From positions 1 through 64,000 of the forward strand of contig NZ_NUGT01000016.1 in assembly GCF_002574545.1 (NCBI RefSeq): a stretch of DNA of 64,000 nucleotides. The letters are read 5' to 3'. Source of the DNA: Bacillus sp. AFS055030 (GTDB taxonomy: Bacteria > Bacillota > Bacilli > Bacillales > Bacillaceae_G). Positions within the stretch are counted from its first letter, which is position 1. Every line of letters begins with the position of its first letter. Under the pieces are notes generated by a model. That model ran no database searches, was not told the DNA's origin, and saw only the letters and a program-made list of their open reading frames with translations. The translations under genes were made by a program, and so were the position numbers. Shown here piece after piece: positions 1 to 8,809 of the stretch.

Positions 1-62
1 TAACAGGTTCATGAGGAAGTACACCAGCGAAAATGTGAAAGTTCCTTACTCCTGACAGGTTT
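1..62 (-). repeat. Diverged copy of the 52-bp repeat family
   Basis: Read on the minus strand, this edge contains ACTTCCTCATGAACCTGTTA preceded by a CGCTGG-containing segment and another AACCTGTCA. That is the same order of blocks as in the tandem array near 62.3-62.9 kb. It covers a little more than one degenerate unit in the opposite orientation, so the family is dispersed and not confined to one array. The element may continue left of the window. Confidence 0.6.
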
Positions 63-117
63 TAGTGGAAATCACCCAAAAATTGGTGTAGTTGACAATC
101 TCATTTTTCAACACTCT

Positions 118-150
118 GAAAGAACCCGTTCAAATCGAACGGGTTCTTTC
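118..150 (-). terminator. Hairpin downstream of pyruvate oxidase gene
   Basis: A perfect 13-bp inverted repeat (118-130 with 138-150, loop of 7) with a GAACCCGTT core lies directly after the stop of the minus-strand oxidase gene. The T-run is weak on the minus strand, so it may terminate either direction. Confidence 0.7.
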
Positions 151-151
151 A

Positions 152-1888
152 TTATAGATGGAATCGGTCTAAAAGATTCGTTTTAGCAAGATCAATGACG
201 TCACTTGCATGTCCATTTAATACAGCTTTTAATGTCCATAATGTAAATCCATGTGCTTGTTCAATAGTTACTTTAGGAGGCATTGCTAGTTCTTGACGGT
301 TTACTAAAACATCGATTAATGTCGGTCCATTGTGTTCAAACGCACGTTGTACAGCGGATTCTAAATCAGCGGGATCCTCAACACGAATACCTTCAATTCC
401 CATTGCTTGTGCTAAAGATGCAAAGTTAGGATTTTCTAGAGATGTTCCAGTTTCTAAGTAACCAGCAGCCTTCATTTCTAATTCTACGAAACTTAGCGCA
501 CTATTATTAAATACAACCATTTTTACAGGTAATTTATGTTGATGTATTGTTAATAAATCTCCCATTAACATTGATAATCCACCATCACCGCATAACGCGA
601 CGACTTGACGACCTGGTTGTGAAACTTGAGCACCGATTGCTTGAGGCATGGCGTTGGCCATCGTTCCATGATTAAATGAACCAAGTAATCTTCTTTTTCC
701 ATTCATTTGTAAATATCTTGCAGCCCATAAAGTTGGCGTACCGACATCACATGTAAAGATAGCATCTTCACTTGCAAGGTCACTTACAATTTTAGTTAAA
801 TACTGAGGGTGGATCGGTGTACGTCCTGGTGTTCCTACAGCAAATTTATCTAAGTCTTCACGAACATTTTTATATGCTGCAACATACTTTTCTAGATGGC
901 TTGAATCTTTTACATCAGTTAAGAGAGGTAATAACTGACTAATTGTTTCTTTTACATCTCCGCATAGTCCATAAGTAAGTGCAGCTCGTCGGCCTAGATG
1001 CTCAGCTCGAACATCTACTTGCAAGATCACTGCATCGTCTGGGTAAAATTGTCGATACGGAAAATCTGTTCCAAGCATTAATAAAACATCGCAATCCATG
1101 ATCGCGTGATACCCTGATGAGTAGCCAATTAATCCGGTTAACCCAGCATTGTATGGATTATCGTATTCAAGGAATTCTTTTCCTCTAAGTGCAATAACCA
1201 TTGGAGATTTTAACTTCTCACAAAGGAGCATTAAGTGAGAATGAGCACCTTCACATCCTGCTCCGCAAAGTAATGTAATTTTCTTACCATCGTTAAGAAA
1301 TCCTGCCAGTTTTTCCAATTCAGGTTTAGATGGACTAATCAGTGGATTCGTTACGTGAATAACTTGTTCAGGAACTGTTTGACGATCTTCTAAAGCAGCT
1401 ATGTCTCCCGGTAAAACAAGTACAGATACACCTTTTCTTGCGATTGCATGTTGCATTGCGATCGTTGCTAGACGAGGCATTTGTTCTGCTCTATATACCG
1501 TTTCACAAAAATGACTGCATTCTTTAAATAATTGCTCAGGACGAGTTTGTTGAAAATACTCACTTCCAATTTCGATGCTTGGAATCTGAGCAGCAATCGC
1601 AAGCACAGGAATACGGCTTCTGTGACAATCGTATAATCCGTTAATTAGGTGAAGATTACCTGGACCACTGCTTCCTGCACAAACTGCAATACTTCCACTC
1701 ATTAGCGCATCTGAACCTGCAGCAAAAGCCGCAACCTCTTCATGGCGAACGCCAATCCATTCAATTCTTTTTGAGTTTTTAATTGAATCCAAAACAGCAT
1801 TTAAAGAATCGCCAACAATACCATAAATTCTAGTAACTCCTGCCTGAATCAATGAATCAATCAGTAAATCTGCAATAGTTTTCCTCAT
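152..1888 (-). CDS. ydaP: Pyruvate oxidase-type ThDP enzyme (YdaP/PoxB-like)
   Basis: A 578-residue thiamine-diphosphate- and FAD-dependent enzyme of the pyruvate oxidase/acetolactate synthase superfamily. The usual three-domain layout is visible: an N-terminal PYR domain with the catalytic Glu in RHEEVAAFAAG (about residue 50), a central nucleotide-binding domain, and a C-terminal PP domain with the ThDP/Mg motif GDGG (from residue 434) ending in FNN. Length and the RPEQLFKECSHFCETV and FNHGTMANAMPQAIGA segments match Bacillus YdaP. Such enzymes oxidatively decarboxylate pyruvate to acetate or acetyl phosphate; the exact product cannot be read from sequence. The start is set by AGAAGGAG eight bases upstream. 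It appears monocistronic and diverges from the MerR gene. Confidence 0.85.
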   Translation of the reverse strand: MRKTIADLLIDSLIQAGVTRIYGIVGDSLNAVLDSIKNSKRIEWIGVRHEEVAAFAAGSDALMSGSIAVCAGSSGPGNLHLINGLYDCHRSRIPVLAIAAQIPSIEIGSEYFQQTRPEQLFKECSHFCETVYRAEQMPRLATIAMQHAIARKGVSVLVLPGDIAALEDRQTVPEQVIHVTNPLISPSKPELEKLAGFLNDGKKITLLCGAGCEGAHSHLMLLCEKLKSPMVIALRGKEFLEYDNPYNAGLTGLIGYSSGYHAIMDCDVLLMLGTDFPYRQFYPDDAVILQVDVRAEHLGRRAALTYGLCGDVKETISQLLPLLTDVKDSSHLEKYVAAYKNVREDLDKFAVGTPGRTPIHPQYLTKIVSDLASEDAIFTCDVGTPTLWAARYLQMNGKRRLLGSFNHGTMANAMPQAIGAQVSQPGRQVVALCGDGGLSMLMGDLLTIHQHKLPVKMVVFNNSALSFVELEMKAAGYLETGTSLENPNFASLAQAMGIEGIRVEDPADLESAVQRAFEHNGPTLIDVLVNRQELAMPPKVTIEQAHGFTLWTLKAVLNGHASDVIDLAKTNLLDRFHL

Positions 1889-2078
1889 TGAAATCTCCTT
1901 CTAGTTCACTATGATTAGGAACTAATTGAATTTAATAAGCCTAAGGCTACAGATAAATTTATGCTTTGCAGAAATTCAAAACGTTATACCAAAAAAAGGC
2001 AGGAAAAGTAGAAGGTAGTAAGAATACATATTTTTAAAAAGTCCTTTATCTTCAAATTTTTTGTCGAAGGAATCTATC

Positions 2079-2109
2079 TTGAAACTTACGCTTACGTAAG
2101 ATTTATAAT
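2079..2109 (+). promoter_or_regulatory. MerR-type promoter with 19-bp spacer and operator dyad
   Basis: TTGAAA (2079-2084) and TATAAT (2104-2109) are separated by 19 bp, longer than the usual 17 and typical of promoters that MerR-family activators untwist. The spacer holds the inverted repeat CTTACG-N4-CGTAAG (2085-2100). The site sits just upstream of the MerR gene and its acyl-CoA dehydrogenase partner, so autoregulation is likely. The dyad resembles the ACGT-containing sites described for LiuR-type MerR regulators. Confidence 0.75.
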
Positions 2110-2138
2110 GAAGCTATAGCTAGAAGGAGGAGGGCATT

Positions 2139-2516
2139 TTGACATTCTATTCGATTCGAGAGATGACAAATGATTTTAACATGACTCATAGAACTCTTAG
2201 GTATTATGAAGAAATCGGATTATTGATGCCTACCTATACAGAAAGTGGTAGAAGAAGGTACTCTCAAAAAGATCGTACACGTCTTTATTTAATACAAAGA
2301 GGTAAAAATTTAGGCTTTAATCTGCAAGAAATAAAAGAAATGATAGATTTATTTACGATTGATCAGACAGGTGAAAAACAATTACAAAAAACAATTGAAT
2401 ATGGAAATCAGAAGGTTATAGAGTTAGATAAAAAAATAAACGATTTAATTCAATTAAAAGAAGAAATTATTAAAATGAAGGGTAAACTTGAGCGGAATTT
2501 ATTAGAGATTCAGTAA
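2139..2516 (+). CDS. MerR-family transcriptional regulator
   Basis: A 125-residue MerR-family DNA-binding protein. The N-terminal winged-helix region is clear (IREMTNDFNMTHRTLRYYEEIGLL, residues about 6-30, written here as the span IREM to GLL) and is followed by GRRRYSQKDRTRLYLIQRGK. The C-terminal half is a dimerisation coiled coil rich in Lys and Glu. No cysteine cluster for metal sensing is present, so it probably senses a small molecule or acyl-CoA. Translation starts at TTG 2139 behind the strong site AGAAGGAGGAGG. The acyl-CoA dehydrogenase gene follows 22 bp downstream, giving a two-gene operon in the style of LiuR/fatty-acid regulators. The ligand is not known from sequence. Confidence 0.85.
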   Translation: MTFYSIREMTNDFNMTHRTLRYYEEIGLLMPTYTESGRRRYSQKDRTRLYLIQRGKNLGFNLQEIKEMIDLFTIDQTGEKQLQKTIEYGNQKVIELDKKINDLIQLKEEIIKMKGKLERNLLEIQ

Positions 2517-2538
2517 TAATACTTGGAGGGAGAAGTAC

Positions 2539-4203
2539 ATGAATTTTTATAAAGAAGATCCTAATCTACAGATGACTTTAAGAAAATATTTTAATGAAGA
2601 TTTTTTTGCATGGGCTAATAAAGAATTAGAAGAATTTGGAGAGCTTTGTGCGAATGAAATCGATCAACGTGCAATTCACACAGATCGAGAAGGTCAACCA
2701 CGTTTAATCAAATACGATGCATATGGTAATGATATTTCACATGTTTGGGTAAACGAAGGTTATAAGCAAACTGTAAAAGATACTTATAATAGAGGGATTG
2801 TTAGCTATATTCATAAACCAATTCCAGAACTTGGTATAAAGGGGAATTATATTTATTCCTATGCGCAAGGTTATTTATTATCACAGACTGAAGCTGGGTT
2901 TTATTGTCCAGTAACATTATCAATGGCTGCTACGTTTTTAGTTGAAAGATATGCAAATGAAGCATTAAAAGAAAAATATCTCCCGCATTTATTATCGACT
3001 GGGGAAACAGAATTATATGAAGGAGCGACCTTTTTAACTGAAAGACAGGGTGGTTCAGATGTTGGGGCCAATGTAGTAAAAGCAGTTAAAGAGGGAGAGT
3101 ATTATCGTATATACGGAGAAAAATATTTTGCTAGTAATGCAGGTCAATGTGGGATTACAACGATTTTAGCAAGAATTGAGGGAGCTGTACCTGGAAGTAA
3201 GGGATTAAGTTTATTTTTAGTGCCTTGGAAGAATGATGACGGTACAAATAATGGATTCACGATTCGTCGCTTAAAAGATAAGTTAGGTGTAAGAGCAGTT
3301 CCATCAGGAGAAGTTGAATTTAATGGAGCGAAAGCATTTCTAATCGGAGATCCTTCCAGAGGAATTAACTACATGATGGAAGCATTGAATTTATCTAGAA
3401 TATGTAATGCTGTAGCTTCTGTTGGAATTATGAGAAGAGCTTATGTAGAAGCGAAAAAATATGCTGAAAATAGACCAGCATTTGGACAAATATTAACGAA
3501 TTTTCCAATGATACAAGAGACATTAGCAAAACTTGCAACCATTCAGGAAGTACAAACAAGTGCAGTATTTAATTTAGTGGCCTTATATGATCGAGTGGTT
3601 GGTAATGAAAATGGAACAACCGAAGAACAAACATTAGTAAGACTTTTAATTGCTATATTAAAAATGCGTACTGCAGAAGAAGCAATTCATTTCTCACATG
3701 AAGCGATTGAAATGCATGGAGGGAATGGTTATATTGAAGATTTTGTTACACCTCGACTTTTACGAGATGCTCAAGTACTTACAGTTTGGGAAGGAACAGC
3801 AAATATTTTAGGTTTAGAGATTTTAAGACTATTTAACAAAATGAATGGTTATCAAGTTTTTAAATCATATATTGAAGAAAAATTAGTAAATACACCTCAA
3901 ACATTAGTAGATGAGAGTGAAATCGTAAAGAAAAAGCTAGAGGAATTAAATGAAATTGTTCTTTATACAGCTAATTTAGATGCTAATACTCAAACATATA
4001 ATGTAAAGAAAATCGCAAATAAAATGGCAGATTTAGTTGAGGCAGTTACTGCTCTTGAAGATGCAAAAGAGCATATTCGAAAAGAATACATTGCAAAAGT
4101 ATTGATCCATGAACGATATTTTAAAGATGAAATTAATAAGGAACAAATTCATTTAAAGTATTTTGATGAAATTGTTCATTACAAAGTTTCAATTAATAAA
4201 TGA
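2539..4203 (+). CDS. Acyl-CoA dehydrogenase, AidB-like
   Basis: A 554-residue flavoprotein of the acyl-CoA dehydrogenase superfamily, longer than the roughly 380-residue classic enzymes and close to the AidB/ACAD11-like group. Supporting motifs are FLTERQGGSDVGAN (residues about 165-180), the RPAFGQ segment, HGGNGYIEDF, and the C-terminal VWEGTANILGLEILR. It should oxidise an acyl thioester with FAD and pass electrons to ETF; AidB proteins are instead linked to alkylation resistance, and the substrate here is unknown. It is cotranscribed with the MerR regulator at 2139-2516, which suggests induction by an acyl-CoA or branched-chain acid. GGAGGGAG precedes the ATG. Confidence 0.85.
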   Translation: MNFYKEDPNLQMTLRKYFNEDFFAWANKELEEFGELCANEIDQRAIHTDREGQPRLIKYDAYGNDISHVWVNEGYKQTVKDTYNRGIVSYIHKPIPELGIKGNYIYSYAQGYLLSQTEAGFYCPVTLSMAATFLVERYANEALKEKYLPHLLSTGETELYEGATFLTERQGGSDVGANVVKAVKEGEYYRIYGEKYFASNAGQCGITTILARIEGAVPGSKGLSLFLVPWKNDDGTNNGFTIRRLKDKLGVRAVPSGEVEFNGAKAFLIGDPSRGINYMMEALNLSRICNAVASVGIMRRAYVEAKKYAENRPAFGQILTNFPMIQETLAKLATIQEVQTSAVFNLVALYDRVVGNENGTTEEQTLVRLLIAILKMRTAEEAIHFSHEAIEMHGGNGYIEDFVTPRLLRDAQVLTVWEGTANILGLEILRLFNKMNGYQVFKSYIEEKLVNTPQTLVDESEIVKKKLEELNEIVLYTANLDANTQTYNVKKIANKMADLVEAVTALEDAKEHIRKEYIAKVLIHERYFKDEINKEQIHLKYFDEIVHYKVSINK

Positions 4204-4236
4204 AATGCTCTACTAAATAGAAATTTTTAAAATAGG

Positions 4237-4267
4237 AAAGACACCCTATATTTGAGGGTGTCTTTTT
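4237..4267 (+). terminator. Rho-independent terminator
   Basis: An 11-bp stem AAAGACACCCT / AGGGTGTCTTT followed by a T-run ends the MerR-dehydrogenase operon. The complementary A-run also lets it serve the converging minus-strand gene that ends at 4269. Confidence 0.9.
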
Positions 4268-4268
4268 A

Positions 4269-4817
4269 CTATTTCAACTCATTCATATTATAGTTCTTGG
4301 AAACAGAAGTAGTTTCAAAATGAGTAAAAGAATAAAACACAGTTAAGATGAGCAACATGCTAGAAATAATAATTACTGGAAAGAATGATGATAGTAGTTT
4401 TGGAAATCGCTGACTTAAAAACATAGTAGAACAAAATATGCATGAACAAGTTACTAATAATAAACAAATTAATAATAAAGCTTTTGCCTCACTTATAGAT
4501 ACCATGACAACAATCATACTCCCCATCATACCGGCCATCATTCCAGTAAAGATCCCCTCGATTAGTGCAAGAAAATGTAATCGAAAGCCGATACATAATC
4601 CGATGAGTGCAGATACGCCCATTGAAATAAGTAAGGAATTGAAAAATTGTTGGTGATTTGAAAGTGTAATGAGCACACCTATTGTTAAACCAGTAGACAT
4701 ACTGATCATCATCATATACATCATTTGATGCATCTGGTCATTATTTTTGGGTTTGAGATGGATTGAAATGATCGTTATAAAGAGCATTAAACTAATACAT
4801 ACCCAACTGGTGAACAT
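4269..4817 (-). CDS. Met/His-rich integral membrane protein of unknown function
   Basis: A 182-residue hydrophobic protein that I do not recognise as a named family. It shows about five membrane segments (around residues 5-20, 35-52, 62-82, 92-120 and 140-162). A striking methionine/histidine cluster, QMHQMMYMMMISM, lies at residues about 28-40 and continues into the second helix. Met/His clusters are typical copper(I) ligands, and the gene is divergent from csoR-copA-copZ across a 117-bp gap. A role in copper handling is therefore plausible but is inference from position and composition. Translation starts behind AGGGGGT. A minus-strand copy of the ATACCCCCTA core lies at this ribosome site and may be only the ribosome site itself. 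Confidence 0.7.
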   Translation of the reverse strand: MFTSWVCISLMLFITIISIHLKPKNNDQMHQMMYMMMISMSTGLTIGVLITLSNHQQFFNSLLISMGVSALIGLCIGFRLHFLALIEGIFTGMMAGMMGSMIVVMVSISEAKALLLICLLLVTCSCIFCSTMFLSQRFPKLLSSFFPVIIISSMLLILTVFYSFTHFETTSVSKNYNMNELK

Positions 4818-4886
4818 ATATGATACCCCCTAACTAGTCGCTTTTTTATCATCATATGGACAACATAAAATAATTAGAATTAAAAA

Positions 4887-4917
4887 TTGACACCTATACC
4901 CCCTATGAGTATATAAT
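4887..4917 (+). promoter_or_regulatory. csoR promoter with overlapping CsoR operator
   Basis: TTGACA (4887-4892) and TATAAT (4912-4917) frame the pseudo-palindrome TATACCCCCTATGAGTATA (4895-4913). C/G-tract dyads with flanking TAT are typical CsoR operators, and binding here would block RNA polymerase until Cu(I) releases the repressor. Confidence 0.8.
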
Positions 4918-4934
4918 GATAGTGAGGTGATAAG

Positions 4935-5234
4935 ATGGAAAATTGCCATGATGATCAAATGGTTCCAAGAAGTGAAGAAGAAATTAACGATTTAATGAAA
5001 CGTCTTCGCAGAATAGAGGGGCAAGTAAGAGGTATTCAAAAAATGGTGGAAGAAGACCGTTATTGTATAGATATTTTGACACAAATTATGGCGGTTGAAG
5101 CCGCTATGAAAAAGGTAAGTTTTTCTTTAATTGAAAGACATGCGAATCATTGTATGGTTAAGGCAGTTAAAGAAAATAATGGCGAAGAATCGGTAAACGA
5201 ATTAATGGAGGTTATTAAGCGTTACGTAAAGTAA
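4935..5234 (+). CDS. csoR: Copper-sensing repressor CsoR
   Basis: A 99-residue all-helical repressor of the CsoR/RcnR family. The Cu(I) ligands fit the Cys-His-Cys pattern: Cys44 in DRYCIDIL, and His69 and Cys73 in RHANHC. RLRRIEGQVRGIQKMV is the family signature in helix 1. An extra Cys4-His5 pair at the N terminus lies outside the known site. CsoR represses copper efflux genes and releases DNA on binding Cu(I). The gene is the first of csoR-copA-copZ and has a CsoR-type operator in its own promoter. It starts at ATG 4935 behind GTGAGGTG. Confidence 0.93.
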   Translation: MENCHDDQMVPRSEEEINDLMKRLRRIEGQVRGIQKMVEEDRYCIDILTQIMAVEAAMKKVSFSLIERHANHCMVKAVKENNGEESVNELMEVIKRYVK

Positions 5235-5249
5235 AGGGGGGTGATTAGA

Positions 5250-7643
5250 ATGAGTGATGCAAAGCAGTTAACCCTCGGTATAGAGGGGATGACTTGCGCC
5301 GCATGTGCAACCCGAATCGAAAAAAGCTTAAACCGAATGGACGGCCTACAAGCAAATGTGAATCTTGCATTAGAAAAAGCTACTATTATCTATGATACAG
5401 GGCAATATCAAACTTCTGATTTAATAGAAAAAATCCATTCGATTGGTTATGAGGTTGCAGTTGAAAAAATTACGTTAAATATTGAAGGAATGACATGTGC
5501 TGCTTGTTCAGCTCGAATCGAAAAAGTAATAGGAAAAATGGATGGGGTTGTTCAAATAAATGTGAATCTAGCTATGAATATAGCAACGATTTCTTATTTA
5601 CCTGAAGTATTAAGAATTCAATCCATTATAGATAAAATTAGTCACATCGGTTATGTTGCATCCTTAAAAGACGAAAATGGAGTGAAAGAAAAAGACACAA
5701 CAAGAAACAAACGGATTCAATTAATCGTTTCAATCTTACTTTCAATTCCGCTATTGTATTCGATGGTATCTCATCTGCCATTTAGTACAAATATTTGGAT
5801 GCCACATTTATTAATGAATCCATGGTTACAACTTTTGTTTGCAACTCCAGTTCAGTTTATTATAGGTTGGCAGTTTTATGTCGGAGCATTTAAAGCAATA
5901 CGAAATTATAGTGCAAATATGGATGTGCTTGTAGTCCTTGGAACTTCAGCTGCTTACTTTTATAGCTTAGTTGAGTCTATTAAGACAATAAATAATGGTA
6001 TGTATACGCCACATCTATATTTTGAGACAAGTGCGGTTTTAATAACATTAGTTTTACTTGGAAAATATTTTGAGCATATTGCGAAAGGGAAAACGACTGA
6101 AGCAATTTCAAAACTCATGGAATTACAAGCTAAGGAAGCAATCGTTATAGAAAATGGAAAAGAAATTCATGTACCATTGGAAGCTGTAAAGGTTGGAGAT
6201 CTCCTTCTAGTAAAACCGGGTGAGAAAATACCTGTCGATGGTATGATTGTATCAGGTGTTTCTACAGTTGATGAATCAATGATTACGGGTGAGTCATTAC
6301 CAGTTGATAAAAAGGCTGATGATAAAGTTGTTGGGGCAACAGTTAATGGAAATGGTATTTTGACGGTTCGAGCTGAAAAGATCGGTAAGGATACGGCACT
6401 AGCAAATATAGTGAAAATAGTTGAAGAGGCACAAGGTTCAAAAGCTCCTATTCAAAGATTAGCAGATCGAATTTCGAATCTATTTGTTCCAATTGTAATT
6501 GGCATAGCTATATTAACATTTATCATTTGGTTTTTTGTAGTCGATCCACAAAATTTACCTAAGTCAATTGAAGTAGCAATAGCTGTTTTAGTCATCGCAT
6601 GTCCTTGTGCTTTAGGACTTGCTACGCCAACTTCGATTATGGTTGGAAGTGGAAAAGGTGCGGAAAATGGGATTTTATACAAAGGTGGAGAATTTTTAGA
6701 AACGACACAAAAAATTAATACAATCATTCTTGATAAAACGGGTACTGTTACAAAAGGCAAGCCCGAAGTAACTGATCTCATTAATATAAATCAGCGAGAG
6801 GATTTATTGAAGCTCATTGCAAGTGTAGAAAAAATGTCAGAGCATCCACTAGCACAAGCAATTGTTCAATACGCTCTTAAACAGCAATTGCAACTAGCTG
6901 ATATTACAGAATTTACTGCCATACCTGGATATGGAGTAGAAGCTTTGATTGAAAATAAAAAGGTATATATCGGTACTAGAAAGTTAATGAATGAAAAGAA
7001 TATCGATTTTTCGCCAGTTGAAGAACAATTAATCATATTTGAATCTGCTGGGAAAACAGGAATGCTAGTAGCAATCGACGAGAAGCTGGAAGGTATTATT
7101 GCAGTAGCCGATACAATTAAAGAATCTTCAAGAAATGCGATAAAAGCATTAAAGGATTTAAAAATAGAAGTTTTTATGGTAACCGGTGATAATAAACACA
7201 CAGCAAAGGCGATTGCAGATCAAGTTGGGATTGAAAATGTATTTGCTGAAGTTCTACCAGAGAAAAAAGCAGATATCGTTGCAAAACTGCAAAAACAAGG
7301 GAAGATTGTTGCGATGGTTGGAGATGGGATTAATGATGCTCCGGCTCTTGCTAAAGCTGATATTGGTATGGCGATCGGTACTGGTGCAGATGTGGCGATT
7401 GAAACAGCAGATGTTACGCTAGTAGGTGGCGATTTATCACATATTCCAAAAGCTATTAACTTAAGTAAGAAAACAATGAATAATATACGTCAAAATTTAT
7501 TTTGGGCGTTATTTTATAACAGTTTAGGTATACCGATTGCAGCTTTAGGGTTGTTGCAGCCATGGATTGCAGGTGCTGCAATGGCTTTTAGCTCTGTATC
7601 GGTTGTCATAAATGCATTAAGGTTAAAACGCATAAAAATTTAG
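5250..7643 (+). CDS. copA: Copper-exporting P1B-type ATPase CopA
   Basis: A 797-residue membrane ATPase that exports Cu(I). Two N-terminal heavy-metal domains each carry GMTCAAC (from residues about 12 and 80). Then come about eight membrane segments with the metal-transport motif CPC (Cys451-Pro-Cys453), the TGES actuator motif, the phosphorylation site DKTGT (Asp495), SEHPLA and [10 protein letters not shown]. Order and length match Bacillus CopA. ATG 5250 is preferred because AGGGGGG lies about eight bases upstream; the in-frame GTG at 5241 sits inside that ribosome site. The gene follows csoR by 15 bp and precedes copZ by 12 bp, so all three should be induced by copper through CsoR. Confidence 0.95.
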   Translation: MSDAKQLTLGIEGMTCAACATRIEKSLNRMDGLQANVNLALEKATIIYDTGQYQTSDLIEKIHSIGYEVAVEKITLNIEGMTCAACSARIEKVIGKMDGVVQINVNLAMNIATISYLPEVLRIQSIIDKISHIGYVASLKDENGVKEKDTTRNKRIQLIVSILLSIPLLYSMVSHLPFSTNIWMPHLLMNPWLQLLFATPVQFIIGWQFYVGAFKAIRNYSANMDVLVVLGTSAAYFYSLVESIKTINNGMYTPHLYFETSAVLITLVLLGKYFEHIAKGKTTEAISKLMELQAKEAIVIENGKEIHVPLEAVKVGDLLLVKPGEKIPVDGMIVSGVSTVDESMITGESLPVDKKADDKVVGATVNGNGILTVRAEKIGKDTALANIVKIVEEAQGSKAPIQRLADRISNLFVPIVIGIAILTFIIWFFVVDPQNLPKSIEVAIAVLVIACPCALGLATPTSIMVGSGKGAENGILYKGGEFLETTQKINTIILDKTGTVTKGKPEVTDLININQREDLLKLIASVEKMSEHPLAQAIVQYALKQQLQLADITEFTAIPGYGVEALIENKKVYIGTRKLMNEKNIDFSPVEEQLIIFESAGKTGMLVAIDEKLEGIIAVADTIKESSRNAIKALKDLKIEVFMVTGDNKHTAKAIADQVGIENVFAEVLPEKKADIVAKLQKQGKIVAMVGDGINDAPALAKADIGMAIGTGADVAIETADVTLVGGDLSHIPKAINLSKKTMNNIRQNLFWALFYNSLGIPIAALGLLQPWIAGAAMAFSSVSVVINALRLKRIKI

Positions 7644-7655
7644 GAGGGTTTAGTA

Positions 7656-7856
7656 ATGGAAACAGTTTTAAAAGTAGAAGGTATGACATGTGGACACTGC
7701 AAAGCTGCAGTTATGAAAGCGGTAGAAGGTGTGCCTGGTACAAATAATATAATCGTAAGTTTGGAAAATAAAGAAGTAACATTCAATACTTCAAACGCTG
7801 AAACAATTGAGAAAGTGAAAGAAGCTATTGAAGATCAAGGGTATGATATCGTTTAA
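7656..7856 (+). CDS. copZ: Copper chaperone CopZ
   Basis: A 66-residue single heavy-metal-associated domain with the Cu(I)-binding loop GMTCGHC (Cys at about 13 and 16). This is the Bacillus CopZ form of MxCxxC, with His between the cysteines. It is cytosolic and delivers Cu(I) to the N-terminal domains of CopA. AGGAGGG precedes the ATG, and it is the last gene of the csoR operon. Confidence 0.95.
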   Translation: METVLKVEGMTCGHCKAAVMKAVEGVPGTNNIIVSLENKEVTFNTSNAETIEKVKEAIEDQGYDIV

Positions 7857-7879
7857 ACAAAGTGTTATCTAACAAATTA

Positions 7880-7908
7880 AAGGCGGACTACGGGTTCGCT
7901 TTTTATTT
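7880..7908 (+). terminator. Terminator after copZ
   Basis: The hairpin AAGGCGGAC / GTTCGCTTT, with two G-U pairs and a 5-base loop, is followed by a T-rich tail. It separates the csoR operon from the lipoprotein gene. Confidence 0.75.
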
Positions 7909-7939
7909 TGGGAAAAATACTATAGCGGGGGAAATTTAG

Positions 7940-8746
7940 ATGAAATACATATTGTTATTACTTAGCTTTTTTACTGTTCTTGCATTAAGTGGTTGTGAAG
8001 GTAAGACACACACGGGATCAACTCATCAAAATATGAATCATGAAACAAAAGAAGAAATGAATTCTACTCAAGTAAAATTTTCATTTAATGGTAGTCCAGA
8101 GAGTGATAAGAAAGTAGAGTTACACATACAGGTTAATAGTTTAAAAGGTAAACCAGTTGATCAGTTCGAAATTGAACATGAAAAATTGATGCACTTGATC
8201 GTTGTAAGTAAGGATTTGTCATTTTTTGACCATTTGCATCCACAATATAAGGGAAAAGGATTATTTACAGTCACACCAAACTTCCCAAATGGCGGTGAAT
8301 ATAAGTTATTTGCGGATTTTATACCTAAGGGCTCCGATAAAAATTTAAAATCCGAATTAGTGAAAGTATCGGGACATCAAGCCAAACCAATTTCACTAAT
8401 ACCAGATAAAATATTAACAAAAGTAATTGATGGAAAAGAGGTTACTTTAAAATTTAATAAATTGACGACAAATGATGAAGTTAAAATGACATTTACGATT
8501 AAAGATGCTAAAACAAAAAAAGATATAAATGATTTACAGCCTTATTTGGGTGCTATTGGTCATGTTGTTGCGATTAGTGGGGATACGAATACTTACCTAC
8601 ATGTCCATCCGATGAATGAAAAATCGAGTGGACCTGATGCAGAATTTATGACTAGTTTTCCTAAAAAAGGATTATATAAAATATGGGGACAGTTTAAACA
8701 AAATGGTGAAGTGTTTATTGTACCATTTGTTGTGGATGTACCATAA
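7940..8746 (+). CDS. His-rich lipoprotein next to copper genes
   Basis: A 268-residue predicted lipoprotein: a signal peptide ends in the lipobox LSGC (Cys about residue 19), followed by a His/Met-containing linker (NMNH). Two related modules follow. The first has HEKLMHLIVVSKD, FDHLHPQ and GGEYKLFADF (residues about 75-135). The second has GHVVAISGD, YLHVHP and GLYKIWGQF (about 205-255). Each module carries an early His followed by a HxHP or HLHP motif, a good metal-ligand pattern. I cannot name the family with certainty. Placement 84 bp after copZ suggests an extracellular copper-binding role. It has its own ribosome site (GGGGGAA) and a terminator on each side, so it may be a separate transcript. 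Confidence 0.75.
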   Translation: MKYILLLLSFFTVLALSGCEGKTHTGSTHQNMNHETKEEMNSTQVKFSFNGSPESDKKVELHIQVNSLKGKPVDQFEIEHEKLMHLIVVSKDLSFFDHLHPQYKGKGLFTVTPNFPNGGEYKLFADFIPKGSDKNLKSELVKVSGHQAKPISLIPDKILTKVIDGKEVTLKFNKLTTNDEVKMTFTIKDAKTKKDINDLQPYLGAIGHVVAISGDTNTYLHVHPMNEKSSGPDAEFMTSFPKKGLYKIWGQFKQNGEVFIVPFVVDVP

Positions 8747-8754
8747 ATTAAACA

Positions 8755-8788
8755 GAAAAAAGCAGGGAACATTTTCCTGCTTTTTTCT
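8755..8788 (+). terminator. Bidirectional terminator
   Basis: AAAAAAGCAGG-AA / TTCCTGCTTTTTT with A and T runs lies between the converging lipoprotein and thiF genes. Confidence 0.9.
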
Positions 8789-8809
8789 ATTATTTAGATC
8801 TTACTAGTT

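Noticed and set aside
4820-4840. Second CsoR site at the start of the Met-rich membrane-protein gene
   Set aside because: The core ATACCCCCTA on the plus strand is the complement of the ribosome-binding site AGGGGGTAT of that gene and has no dyad partner.
6452-7422. Long frames on both strands inside copA
   Set aside because: They are alternative-frame and antisense readings of a strongly conserved gene, without ribosome sites.
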